A DNA stretch of 64,000 bases. Source: Duncaniella sp. GTDB lineage: Bacteria > Bacteroidota > Bacteroidia > Bacteroidales > Muribaculaceae. A program made the position numbers and the translations under genes. The DNA lies in assembly GCA_023664955.1 (NCBI GenBank), contig JAMPEV010000001.1, positions 662,725-726,724 on the forward strand, read 5' to 3'. The notes beneath the pieces were generated by a model. The model saw only the letters and a program-made list of their open reading frames with translations, made no database searches and was not told the origin of the DNA. Of this stretch, positions 38,489 to 46,574 are shown in pieces (position 1 is the first letter of the stretch; every line of letters begins with the position of its first letter).

Positions 38489-40306
38489 TTATTCGGGGGC
38501 ATCTTCGTGAAGGGCGGCGTAGATTATGGAGGCTTTGGATGGTCCTACGATTTCGGCTATGGTGTCAAGGTCGGCTTCGCTCAGACGTTTCACGCTCTTG
38601 AAATGCGAAAGAAGAGCGGTGCGGGTTTTTTCTCCCACACCTTTTATGGAATCGAGTTCCGAGACCGCTTGTCCTTTGCTTCGGCGATTGCGATGATGAG
38701 TAATGCCAAATCGGTGGGCCTCGTCGCGGAGATGTTGTACCACTCGTAAAGTCTCACTGTTTTTGTCGATGTAAAGAGGTATGCTATCGCCGGGAAAATA
38801 TATTTCTTCAAGACGTTTTGCGATACCAACCACAGCAATCACACCACGCAGACCCATCTCATCGAGAGCTTCCACAGCGGCCGATAATTGACCTTTTCCG
38901 CCGTCGACCACAATCAGTTGCGGCAACTCCTGACCCTCATTCACAAGGCGAGTGTAACGTCGGGTCAGTACTTCCTTCATCGAAGCGAAATCATCGGGAC
39001 CAACAACTGTCTTGATATTGAAATGCCGATAATCCTTTTTACTCGGTTTGGCATCTTTGAACACCACGCACGACGCCACCGGGTTGGTGCCTTGGATATT
39101 TGAATTATCGAAACATTCGATATGCGTGGGGAGTTCACTGAGGTGGAAATCCGATTGTATACGCTGTAGGATACGTTCAGTCCTGGTCTCAGGATTACGC
39201 TTCTCCATAGTCTTTATCTTGTCCACCCTATGCTGCCGGGCGTTCTTTTGCGACACTTCAAGAAGCTTTGCCTTATCGCCACGTTGTGGGATAGTGAATT
39301 TTACATCCGGCATCTCCACATCCGGCATCTCAGCCACAATGACTTCATCGTATTTCACACCGAGAGTTTCGGTAATTTCGGTCATGGCATAAGCCAAGAG
39401 CTGAGCTTGGGTCTCATCGAGTCTGCGCTTAAATTCAAGAGTCACCGACTTAACCACAGCGCCGCGGCGCACGTGCATATAGTTAATGTAGACATCACTG
39501 TCCTCATCATCGATACCAAACACATCGATATCCTCAATAGTCTGCGATACAATCACGCTCTTCGACTGGTAACGCTTAATAAGGTCATATTCCTCCTTTA
39601 GAGCTTGAGCCTCTTCAAATCGGAGGTCCATCGAGAGTTTTTCCATCTCATCCTTCAAATACGTCAGCAACTCGCCGGTTTCACCACGCAAAATAGTTCT
39701 AACACGATCGATATCCTTAGCATATTCCTCAGCAGAAATGGCACCTACGCAGCAACCTTTGCAACGTTTGAGATGATAGTCGAGGCATAGTCGACCCTTA
39801 CCTTTATTGATATATTCGGGAGTGATGGGATAACGGCAGGAACGGATGCAGTAAAGGCGTTTGATTAGTTCGAGGGTGGCACGGGCAGAACCGGCATCAG
39901 TGTACGGGCCGTAATACTTTGACCCGTCCTTGATGCGTTGACGCGTCATGAAAACGCGTGGATAAAGTTCGTTTGTCACCACTATCCAGGGATAGGACTT
40001 GTCATCCTTCAGGAGCACATTGTATCTTGGTTGGTACTCCTTAATCATCGAAGCCTCGAGGTTAAGGGCATCTTGCTCCGTGGGGACGACAATATATTTC
40101 ATATCTACGATAGCCCTCACGAGGAGGTTGGTGCGCAGGCTATCATGGGTGCGGTTGAAATATGATGACACACGTCTTTTGAGGTTTTTCGCTTTTCCGA
40201 CATAAATCACCGTACCCTCGGCGTCGAAGTACATATAGACACCGGGGGTATCGGGAAGTATCGAAATCTTCTCCCTTAACGCTTCAGATTTCTTGTGCAT
40301 TGCCAT
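38489..40306 (-). CDS. uvrC: Excinuclease ABC subunit C
   Basis: Nuclease that makes both incisions in nucleotide excision repair. The 605-residue protein has the GIY-YIG domain at the N terminus (DTPGVYMYFDAEGTVIYVGK), a UVR segment near residues 205-240, the catalytic UvrC RNase H-like domain with HIECFDNSNIQG and VVDGGKGQLSAA, and C-terminal helix-hairpin-helix motifs with SIKGVGEKTRTALL. Length is normal. The order mnmG-apt-uvrC on one strand is common in Bacteroidales. Confidence 0.97.
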   Translation of the reverse strand: MAMHKKSEALREKISILPDTPGVYMYFDAEGTVIYVGKAKNLKRRVSSYFNRTHDSLRTNLLVRAIVDMKYIVVPTEQDALNLEASMIKEYQPRYNVLLKDDKSYPWIVVTNELYPRVFMTRQRIKDGSKYYGPYTDAGSARATLELIKRLYCIRSCRYPITPEYINKGKGRLCLDYHLKRCKGCCVGAISAEEYAKDIDRVRTILRGETGELLTYLKDEMEKLSMDLRFEEAQALKEEYDLIKRYQSKSVIVSQTIEDIDVFGIDDEDSDVYINYMHVRRGAVVKSVTLEFKRRLDETQAQLLAYAMTEITETLGVKYDEVIVAEMPDVEMPDVKFTIPQRGDKAKLLEVSQKNARQHRVDKIKTMEKRNPETRTERILQRIQSDFHLSELPTHIECFDNSNIQGTNPVASCVVFKDAKPSKKDYRHFNIKTVVGPDDFASMKEVLTRRYTRLVNEGQELPQLIVVDGGKGQLSAAVEALDEMGLRGVIAVVGIAKRLEEIYFPGDSIPLYIDKNSETLRVVQHLRDEAHRFGITHHRNRRSKGQAVSELDSIKGVGEKTRTALLSHFKSVKRLSEADLDTIAEIVGPSKASIIYAALHEDAPE

Positions 40307-40372
40307 ATATTGAAAAACTTAGTGGTGGATGTGTCATTTGTATCGAACCCCACGGGATACGCCTAAGCTGAA

Positions 40373-40891
40373 TTAGTAGCTTATTAGGGCAGAAACTTCT
40401 GCGTCGGCCGGGAGGTTGGCGCGGCCGTTGAGTGAGGTGAGTTCGATGATGAAGTTGATATAGATTTTCTTCGGGTTCATAGACTTCACAAGATTGTAGG
40501 CGGCCGCCATAGTACCACCGGTGGCGAGAACATCGTCATGAAGTACCACAACATCATCGGGACCGATAGCATCGCGGTGAATCTCGATAGTATCCTTACC
40601 ATACTCCTTATCGTAAGAAGCCTTTATTGTATCAGCGGGGAGTTTTCCGGGTTTGCGCACCGGAACGAAACCAGCACCGAGTTCGAAAGCCAAAATCGAA
40701 CCTCCTATAAAACCTCTAGACTCGATACCTACCACTTTAGTAATACCTTTGTCGCGATAAAGTTGAGAAAGGTCCCAACCAATGATATGTAGCCCGCGAG
40801 GATCCTTGAAGAGAGTTGTGAGATCCTTAAAGATGACACCCTTCTGAGGGAAGTCAATCACATCACGAATGTGAGATTTTAAATATTCCAT
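40373..40891 (-). CDS. apt: Adenine phosphoribosyltransferase
   Basis: Salvages adenine to AMP using PRPP. The 172-residue protein has the PRPP-binding motif VVVLHDDVLATGGTM and the N-terminal IRDVIDFPQKGVIFKDLTTLF, with GIESRGFIGGSILAFELGAGF in the middle. All are diagnostic for Apt. It lies 66 bp upstream of uvrC. Confidence 0.97.
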   Translation of the reverse strand: MEYLKSHIRDVIDFPQKGVIFKDLTTLFKDPRGLHIIGWDLSQLYRDKGITKVVGIESRGFIGGSILAFELGAGFVPVRKPGKLPADTIKASYDKEYGKDTIEIHRDAIGPDDVVVLHDDVLATGGTMAAAYNLVKSMNPKKIYINFIIELTSLNGRANLPADAEVSALISY

Positions 40892-40977
40892 GATATTTTT
40901 GGTTTATGTATAGTTTATAAATGCCTGATTAAAAATTTCAACTAAAATATCTAATTGAGATATCTGAAACGGCGATT

Positions 40978-40993
40978 TGTTCCACGTGGAACA
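40978..40993. other. parS: parS-type centromere site
   Basis: TGTTCCACGTGGAACA is a perfect 16-bp palindrome differing from the bacterial parS consensus TGTTTCACGTGAAACA only by one symmetrical pair; it extends to 18 bp as TTG...CAA. It lies in the 106-bp gap between mnmG and apt, 4 bp past the mnmG stop. ParB/Spo0J binds such sites near the replication origin and loads SMC. No parAB genes are in the window, and no second perfect site was seen. Confidence 0.8.
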
Positions 40994-40997
40994 ATTT

Positions 40998-42878
40998 TCA
41001 CCGCCCGAGCAACAGAAGAAGAATGTTAATATCAGCCGGGGAAATACCGGGTATTCTTGAAGCCTGAGCCACCGTCTCCGGGTCGATTTTTATTAGTTTT
41101 TGGCGAGCTTCTGTGGATATTGAATTAACCTTCGAGTAATCCAACTTTCCGCGAAGCTTCACATTTTCGAGCCGGCGGATTTTATCGGCGATAAGTTGCT
41201 CGCGCTGGATGTAGCCCTGATACTTCATAAGAATTTCTGCTGCCTCAATGATTTCATCACGTCGCTGATGTTCGATGTTTTCTGTGATGAAATCATCAAG
41301 AGGTTTGATTCCCTTAGCGAGTAACTGGATATTTAGCTGAGGACGAAGCACGAGGTCATATAATTTCACGCCCTGTTTCAACGGCTGTTCGCCGTGCTCC
41401 TCAAGGAACGGATTAATGAGAACTGCCTTCACTGAAAACTCCCTGCAAAATTCCATCAGAGCATCACGTTGACGAAGCTTTGAAAGCATCTGTTCATAGC
41501 GGAAATCAGATGCCAGGCCGATTTCATGCCCCTTAGGAGTGAGACGCATGTCAGCGTCATCCTGACGGAGGAGAATACGGTACTCAGCCCGTGAAGTAAA
41601 CATCCTGTAAGGCTCATCCACGCCCTTAGTAACCAGGTCGTCAATCAACACACCTATGTAGGCTTCGTCACGAGAAAGGGTGAAAGGCTCCTTTCCGGCT
41701 ACCTTCAGAGCTGCGTTGATACCAGCTACCAATCCCTGCCCGGCAGCCTCCTCATAACCGGTGGTTCCGTTAACCTGTCCGGCGAAATAGAGCGACTCAA
41801 CCAGCTTAGTTTCGAGAGTGTGGTAAAGCTGGGTGGGATCGAAAAAGTCGTATTCAATCGCATAACCGGGACGGAATATATGCACATTTTTGAGTGCAGG
41901 GATAGTTTCCAAGGCCCGAATCTGGATGTCTATGGGGAGTGAAGAGGAGAAACCGTTGACATAGTATTCCGTCGTAACTTCCCCTTCCGGTTCGAGGAAA
42001 AGTTGATGTTCACTTTTGTCGGCAAATGTTACAATCTTCGTCTCTATACTTGGACAATAGCGAGGTCCGATGCTCTTGATCTGTCCATTGTAGAGGGGAG
42101 ATTGAGGTAGACCTTGCCGGAGTATTTCATGTGTTTTCTCACTTGTATAGACAGTGTGACAGGGGCGTTGACGCAGCCTGCGGCGGACACTGTGGAGATA
42201 AGAGAACTTATGGAAATCATCATCCCCCTCCTGGATAGTGGTGAGCGACCAGTCTACAGAACGGCCGTCGATTCTCACCGGCGTGCCTGTTTTCATCCTA
42301 CCAGTAACGAATCCCATCTCCTTCAACTGTTCAGTGATGCCGTGGGAAGCCGGTTCAGAAACGCGCCCGCCCTGCTGCCTGACAGGCCCGATGTGCATAA
42401 GACCGTTCAGGAAGGTACCGGCGGTAAGGACTACAGACTTAGCCTTAAAGTTCACACCAAGATTCGTGGTTACACCGGTAACTTTACCACCTTCAATCAA
42501 AAGATGATTGACAGAGTCCTGCCAAATGTAAAGATTTTCCGTATTTTCGAGAACCTCGCGCCACAGACGAGAGAACATCATGCGGTCACTTTGTGAACGC
42601 GGACTCCACATTGCCGGACCCTTAGAGCGGTTGAGCATTCGGAATTGGATAGCCGACTCATCAGTGACGATACCCATCATGCCACCCAAAGCGTCGATTT
42701 CACGCACGATTTGTCCCTTGGCAATACCGCCGACTGCGGGATTGCAACTCATCTGCGCGATTTTGTTCATGTCAATGGTGATAAGAAGAGTTTTCGTTCC
42801 GAGTTTAGCGGAGGCATGTGCAGCCTCACAACCGGCGTGACCAGCTCCGATCACTATCACATCATATTCAAAATTCAT
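40998..42878 (-). CDS. mnmG: tRNA uridine-5-carboxymethylaminomethyl synthase MnmG (GidA)
   Basis: FAD enzyme that, with MnmE, modifies U34 of certain tRNAs. The 626-residue protein starts with the dinucleotide-binding VIVIGAGHAGCEAAHASAKLG and has CNPAVGGIAKGQIVREIDALGG (abridged, residues about 45-66), FAGQVNGTTGYEEAAGQG and the C-terminal helical domain ending ISPADINILLLLL. Length is normal. mnmG is frequently origin-proximal, consistent with the parS site just after it. Confidence 0.98.
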   Translation of the reverse strand: MNFEYDVIVIGAGHAGCEAAHASAKLGTKTLLITIDMNKIAQMSCNPAVGGIAKGQIVREIDALGGMMGIVTDESAIQFRMLNRSKGPAMWSPRSQSDRMMFSRLWREVLENTENLYIWQDSVNHLLIEGGKVTGVTTNLGVNFKAKSVVLTAGTFLNGLMHIGPVRQQGGRVSEPASHGITEQLKEMGFVTGRMKTGTPVRIDGRSVDWSLTTIQEGDDDFHKFSYLHSVRRRLRQRPCHTVYTSEKTHEILRQGLPQSPLYNGQIKSIGPRYCPSIETKIVTFADKSEHQLFLEPEGEVTTEYYVNGFSSSLPIDIQIRALETIPALKNVHIFRPGYAIEYDFFDPTQLYHTLETKLVESLYFAGQVNGTTGYEEAAGQGLVAGINAALKVAGKEPFTLSRDEAYIGVLIDDLVTKGVDEPYRMFTSRAEYRILLRQDDADMRLTPKGHEIGLASDFRYEQMLSKLRQRDALMEFCREFSVKAVLINPFLEEHGEQPLKQGVKLYDLVLRPQLNIQLLAKGIKPLDDFITENIEHQRRDEIIEAAEILMKYQGYIQREQLIADKIRRLENVKLRGKLDYSKVNSISTEARQKLIKIDPETVAQASRIPGISPADINILLLLLGR

Positions 42879-42913
42879 ATATCTAACGTAGGTTATATAA
42901 GAACTGACTATTA

Positions 42914-43357
42914 TTAGTCCTTATTGTTTTGTAGTTCCTGCAAAATGGCAAGAGCATCATTTTCATTTGTTTCCATGATTTCCCTTTCACCCGGACCTTT
43001 GTCATTAATACCGCAAAGATGAAGCACACCGTGGATAATCACGCGATGTAGCTCCTGAATGAAGGTTGCACCGACGAGATCTGCATTGGTTTCAACTGTG
43101 TCAAGTGATATAAACATATCGCCTGACACCATGCGTCCGCGCGAGTAATCGAAGGTGATTATATCGGTATAATAATCATGGTTGAGAAACTGCCGGTTTA
43201 CCTCGATGATTTTCTCGTCATCGCAAAATATATATACCAACGGTCCCATCACGCGAGAGTGGGCGGTCACAACCTTTGCTATCCATTCATTTAGCAGAGC
43301 AGTGTCAATGGACGGCATATCAGTGCCAGTGTCGGTCAACCATTCGATTTTCATCAT
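42914..43357 (-). CDS. ybeY: Endoribonuclease YbeY
   Basis: Metal-dependent RNase for 16S rRNA maturation and ribosome quality control. The 147-residue protein has HGVLHLCGIND, with His109 and His113 as metal ligands. The third ligand, His in the common motif HGxLHLxGYDH, is Asp119 here. From memory many Bacteroidetes YbeY proteins share this change, so it is probably lineage-specific rather than inactivating. It is 35 bp upstream of mnmG. Confidence 0.93.
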   Translation of the reverse strand: MMKIEWLTDTGTDMPSIDTALLNEWIAKVVTAHSRVMGPLVYIFCDDEKIIEVNRQFLNHDYYTDIITFDYSRGRMVSGDMFISLDTVETNADLVGATFIQELHRVIIHGVLHLCGINDKGPGEREIMETNENDALAILQELQNNKD

Positions 43358-43761
43358 ATTGTTAGTATTTTATATTATGACGGTACATTAATGCAGGAGT
43401 TGGGAGTAAATATGTGCAACTAAATTATTAGTCACGCATACAGCTTTCATTTATAGATAACCAAACTAAATTACTACAAAATTACTCATTTTTTCACTCT
43501 AACTCAAAAACTTTTTGGAAACGCGTTAGAATGTATGGAAATAGAATTTTTTTAAAGACAAAGTAAGATTTGAAATATAGAGGTTAGATTCCTGTTTATT
43601 AAGTTCTTAGATAAATTTTAACCCTCTTAGATTTAAAAATTTAAAACAAATCGAATTCTTATACATGAAAATTGAAGACAAAATCACCTTCTCCCCTCCC
43701 CTACCCCATGATATTACAACAACGTTTCTCCTTCTAGGCTGTGATAGTGAGAGGTTGTGTA

Positions 43762-43863
43762 ATTCACATACCACGAAGCCCTGAAGGGGCAATATTGTGA
43801 CATTCATATTTTAACTGCATTGAAGGAGATACGGCTACTAAAATCCGTAAAGCCTATGTGAAT
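43762..43863. repeat. 102-bp segment bounded by 9-bp inverted repeat
   Basis: ATTCACATA at 43762-43770 and TATGTGAAT at 43855-43863 bound a segment containing GAAGCCCTGAAGGGGCAATA. The size and ends resemble a miniature element, but no target duplication was seen. Confidence 0.35.
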
Positions 43864-43865
43864 AG

Positions 43866-43921
43866 TACATCATAATGTAGGGGTGAACGACACGATGCGT
43901 TCACCCCTACATTATGATGTA
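43866..43921. repeat. Perfect 24-bp inverted repeat with GTAGGGGTGAACG core
   Basis: Arms 43866-43889 and 43898-43921 are exact reverse complements across an 8-nt spacer ACACGATG. The core GTAGGGGTGAACG resembles the GTAGGGACG ends of the other dispersed palindromes. Near the 3' end of the DUF4254 gene it could also act as a terminator, but no T-run follows. Confidence 0.75.
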
Positions 43922-43999
43922 AACTTCTTAAGATTCAGTAAAAGTATAAAAACTCGACTCTACTACAGATACAGGTATTATACCTCTCTAAATAATCTA

Positions 44000-44602
44000 C
44001 TATTTCTTGTAAAGTATCGGGTTAGTATCGGGGTCATTGTACATCTTCATTTGGCGATAAACCTTCATGTACTTTTTACCGGCAGCGATATCATCGAGGA
44101 GCTGATCAATAGCAGTTATCAAGTCCTCACGTTGCTGTAAAAGGACATCGAGTTTAGTCTGACATTTAGCTATATGCTCAGGGGATGCATCGGTTCGGCA
44201 CACCTCCTGCTCCATGTGAAAAATCTTCAAGGCAAGTATTGACAGACGGTCAAGGGCCCAAGCCGGTGATTCAGTGTTGATTGTTGCATCGGTAAACACC
44301 TTAACATCCTTATATTTATCACGGAAATAAGAGTCAATCTCCTCCACCATGTCAGTGCGGTCCTGATTTGACTTGTCGATACGACGCTTGAGTGCCAAAG
44401 CAGCCACAGGGTCAATATTCGGATCACGAATGATATCTTCGAGGTGCCATTGCACAGCGTCAATCCAATTTTTAGCGAAGAGAGTGGCTTCAATCGAATT
44501 GACAGGATAAGGGTTCAAAACCTCTGCATCCACATCGTCAGTGACATGATAGGTATTTGTGGTATCTTGAAAAATTTTATAAGCTTCCTTTGCGAAATTC
44601 AT
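44000..44602 (-). CDS. DUF4254 domain-containing protein
   Basis: A 200-residue, largely helical cytoplasmic protein matching DUF4254. Family-like segments are NSIEATLFAKNWIDAVQWHLEDIIRD (abridged, residues about 35-60), ALALKRRIDKSNQDRTDMVE and TESPAWALDRLSILALKI. Such genes often stand next to glycosyltransferases in Bacteroidetes, but none is adjacent here. Function is unknown. It is transcribed divergently from the radical SAM gene at 44753. Confidence 0.82.
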   Translation of the reverse strand: MNFAKEAYKIFQDTTNTYHVTDDVDAEVLNPYPVNSIEATLFAKNWIDAVQWHLEDIIRDPNIDPVAALALKRRIDKSNQDRTDMVEEIDSYFRDKYKDVKVFTDATINTESPAWALDRLSILALKIFHMEQEVCRTDASPEHIAKCQTKLDVLLQQREDLITAIDQLLDDIAAGKKYMKVYRQMKMYNDPDTNPILYKK

Positions 44603-44711
44603 GGTTCGTAAATATTATAATGTTAAAATGCAAAATTGGGAATTTTTTTTGTGTTAGCCAAATTCTAAGAAATAATAACATAAAAAATACATTTATAAAT
44701 ACAAAAAACCA

Positions 44712-44719
44712 TAACTTTG
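44712..44719 (+). promoter_or_regulatory. -7 element for the radical SAM gene
   Basis: TAACTTTG matches TAnnTTTG, about 34 bp before the ATG. No TTTG stands at the expected -33 position. Confidence 0.4.
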
Positions 44720-44752
44720 TAATAATGTTTAAAGGATATAAACCAGATTGGT

Positions 44753-45532
44753 ATGCAGACAGTACTATTTCATTCCACCATATTCGGGCCGATACACTCA
44801 CGCCGTCTCGGTGTGTCGTTAGGGGTTAATCTAACTCCCGACGACGGTAAGATATGCACGTTCGACTGCCTTTATTGCGAGGCGGGATTCAATGCGCAAG
44901 GACCCGGAACAACCGGATTTCCGTCACGTGAACGTGTGGCACGACTTCTCGAATCCCGTCTAAAAAACATGAAAGAAGCTAATCAGCCACTCGATGTTAT
45001 AACCTTCTCAGGCAACGGCGAACCAACTCTTCACCCCCACTTCAAAGGAGTGATTGAAGATACAATCCGCATCCGTGACAAGTATTATCCTGAAGCAAAA
45101 GTGAGCGTACTATCTAATTCCACACGTCTTGAGAATCCCGACGTGGCGGCAGCACTACGCATGGTTGATAACAATATCCTCAAACTTGATTCCGCAATTA
45201 CTACTACCATGCGTGCTATCGACCGCCCCACCCGACCATCGTTTACATCTGAACAAGCAATAGATGACATTTCACGATTCGGAAAGCAGTGCATCATCCA
45301 GACAATGTTTTTACGTGGAAAACATGACGGCGTAGAGATAGACAACACCACCCCAACAGAGGTTGACGCTCTCATAGAGGCATACAAAAAAATCGGACCA
45401 TGCGAAGTGATGATATACTCAATAGATAGAAAAACTCCCGCCGAAAATCTCGAAAAAGTCTCGAAAGTGGAGCTTCAAGCCATCGCTGAAAATATAGTCA
45501 AAGAAACCGGGATTCAAGTCCAAGTGGCGTGA
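44753..45532 (+). CDS. Radical SAM protein
   Basis: A 259-residue protein with the radical SAM cluster motif CTFDCLYC (Cys35, Cys39, Cys42) and the glycine-rich FSGNGEPTLHP that contacts S-adenosylmethionine. The N terminus FGPIHSRRLGVSLGVNLTP is shared with a COG0731-like group of radical SAM enzymes. There is no additional C-terminal cluster, so it is a minimal-size member. Substrate is unknown. The S66 carboxypeptidase gene follows after 92 bp. Confidence 0.87.
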   Translation: MQTVLFHSTIFGPIHSRRLGVSLGVNLTPDDGKICTFDCLYCEAGFNAQGPGTTGFPSRERVARLLESRLKNMKEANQPLDVITFSGNGEPTLHPHFKGVIEDTIRIRDKYYPEAKVSVLSNSTRLENPDVAAALRMVDNNILKLDSAITTTMRAIDRPTRPSFTSEQAIDDISRFGKQCIIQTMFLRGKHDGVEIDNTTPTEVDALIEAYKKIGPCEVMIYSIDRKTPAENLEKVSKVELQAIAENIVKETGIQVQVA

Positions 45533-45555
45533 GAATATACATACACATAAATGAC

Positions 45556-45579
45556 TTTGTGAACTTAAAATTTCACAAA
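45556..45579 (+). terminator. Weak hairpin after the radical SAM gene
   Basis: TTTGTGAA (45556-45563) and TTCACAAA (45572-45579) form an 8-bp stem with loop CTTAAAAT. It has no clean T-run and could equally be an operator for the downstream gene. Confidence 0.3.
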
Positions 45580-45624
45580 AATACATATTTCTTAAATTCT
45601 AAAAATTCACCTATTACATAATAA

Positions 45625-46530
45625 ATGGAAATACTTACCCCTCCGGCATTACAACCCGGTGATCGAGTGGCAATACTTTCACCAGCCGGTATTATCAAAC
45701 CGCAGCTTGTCTATACCACTCTCCCGGTACTCGTGGACCAAGGATGGGTTGCATACGTAGGCGAAAACACATTCGCCCGACATGGCACATACGCCGGCAC
45801 GGATGAGCAACGTTATAACGACCTTGAAGCAGCACTCACCGACCCCGATACTCGTGCCATCATATGTTCACGCGGCGGCTACGGAGCTGTGCATTTGCTC
45901 GAAAAACTTAATCGGTTACCTCTACGCGACGACCCGAAATGGATAGTCGGTTATAGCGACATATCGGCCCTCCATGCACTAATGACGTCACACGACATAA
46001 AATCAATCCATGCTCCTATGACCAAACATATAGCCGAGAGCCACGGCAAAGACGAAGACTCACAACGACTATTCGCACTACTAAGTGGTGAGACCCCCGA
46101 TGTCATCGTGAATCCTCACCCCAAAAACCGACAAGGCACAGCCACCGGGACACTTTTAGGAGGAAACCTGGCTGTGATTTCCGGGCTGATCAGTACACCC
46201 TTTGACGTATTCCGTCCCGGTTCAATTCTATTCATCGAGGATGTTTCAGAACCTATTTATAAGATAGAACGTATACTCTATACCTTGAAATTAAACGGAA
46301 TATTGAGCCAATTGGCAGGTTTGATAGTGGGTAAATTCACCAACTACGTTCCTGACCGTGACAACTCCACTATGGAGGATATGATATATAAAATGGTGGA
46401 GGAATATGACTACCCCGTGGCATTCGATTTCCCAATCGGCCATGTGGACCATAACATCCCGATGCTATGTAGCTCCACTTCAACCCTCAAAGTGACACCG
46501 CAATCAGTAACGCTCACCATAGAATCCTAA
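45625..46530 (+). CDS. ldcA: LD-carboxypeptidase (S66 family, muropeptide recycling)
   Basis: Removes the terminal D-Ala from murein tetrapeptides. The 301-residue protein has the nucleophile elbow GYSDISALH (Ser111), the Glu of IEDVSEP (Glu205) and the His of IGHVDHN (His273), together the S66 Ser-His-Glu triad. ICSRGGYGAVHLL is another family motif. No signal peptide is present, as expected for the cytoplasmic recycling enzyme. Confidence 0.94.
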   Translation: MEILTPPALQPGDRVAILSPAGIIKPQLVYTTLPVLVDQGWVAYVGENTFARHGTYAGTDEQRYNDLEAALTDPDTRAIICSRGGYGAVHLLEKLNRLPLRDDPKWIVGYSDISALHALMTSHDIKSIHAPMTKHIAESHGKDEDSQRLFALLSGETPDVIVNPHPKNRQGTATGTLLGGNLAVISGLISTPFDVFRPGSILFIEDVSEPIYKIERILYTLKLNGILSQLAGLIVGKFTNYVPDRDNSTMEDMIYKMVEEYDYPVAFDFPIGHVDHNIPMLCSSTSTLKVTPQSVTLTIES

Positions 46531-46574
46531 CATCTTCATTTCATCTTTACATCAACTCAAATAATCACATCACC

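Larger units (their letters stand above)
43358..43999. other. 642-bp AT-rich intergenic region without genes
   Basis: No reading frame here looks coding. The region lies between divergent-free minus-strand neighbours ybeY (leftward) and DUF4254 (ending at 44000). It contains two nested inverted-repeat structures, at 43762-43863 and 43866-43921, and a CCCTGAAGGGG segment near 43780. It may be a mobile-element scar or repeat island. Confidence 0.6.

Noticed and set aside
43607-43807. 66-codon minus-strand ORF in the 43.4-44.0 kb gap
   Set aside because: It overlaps the repeat island and has no recognisable feature or initiation signal.
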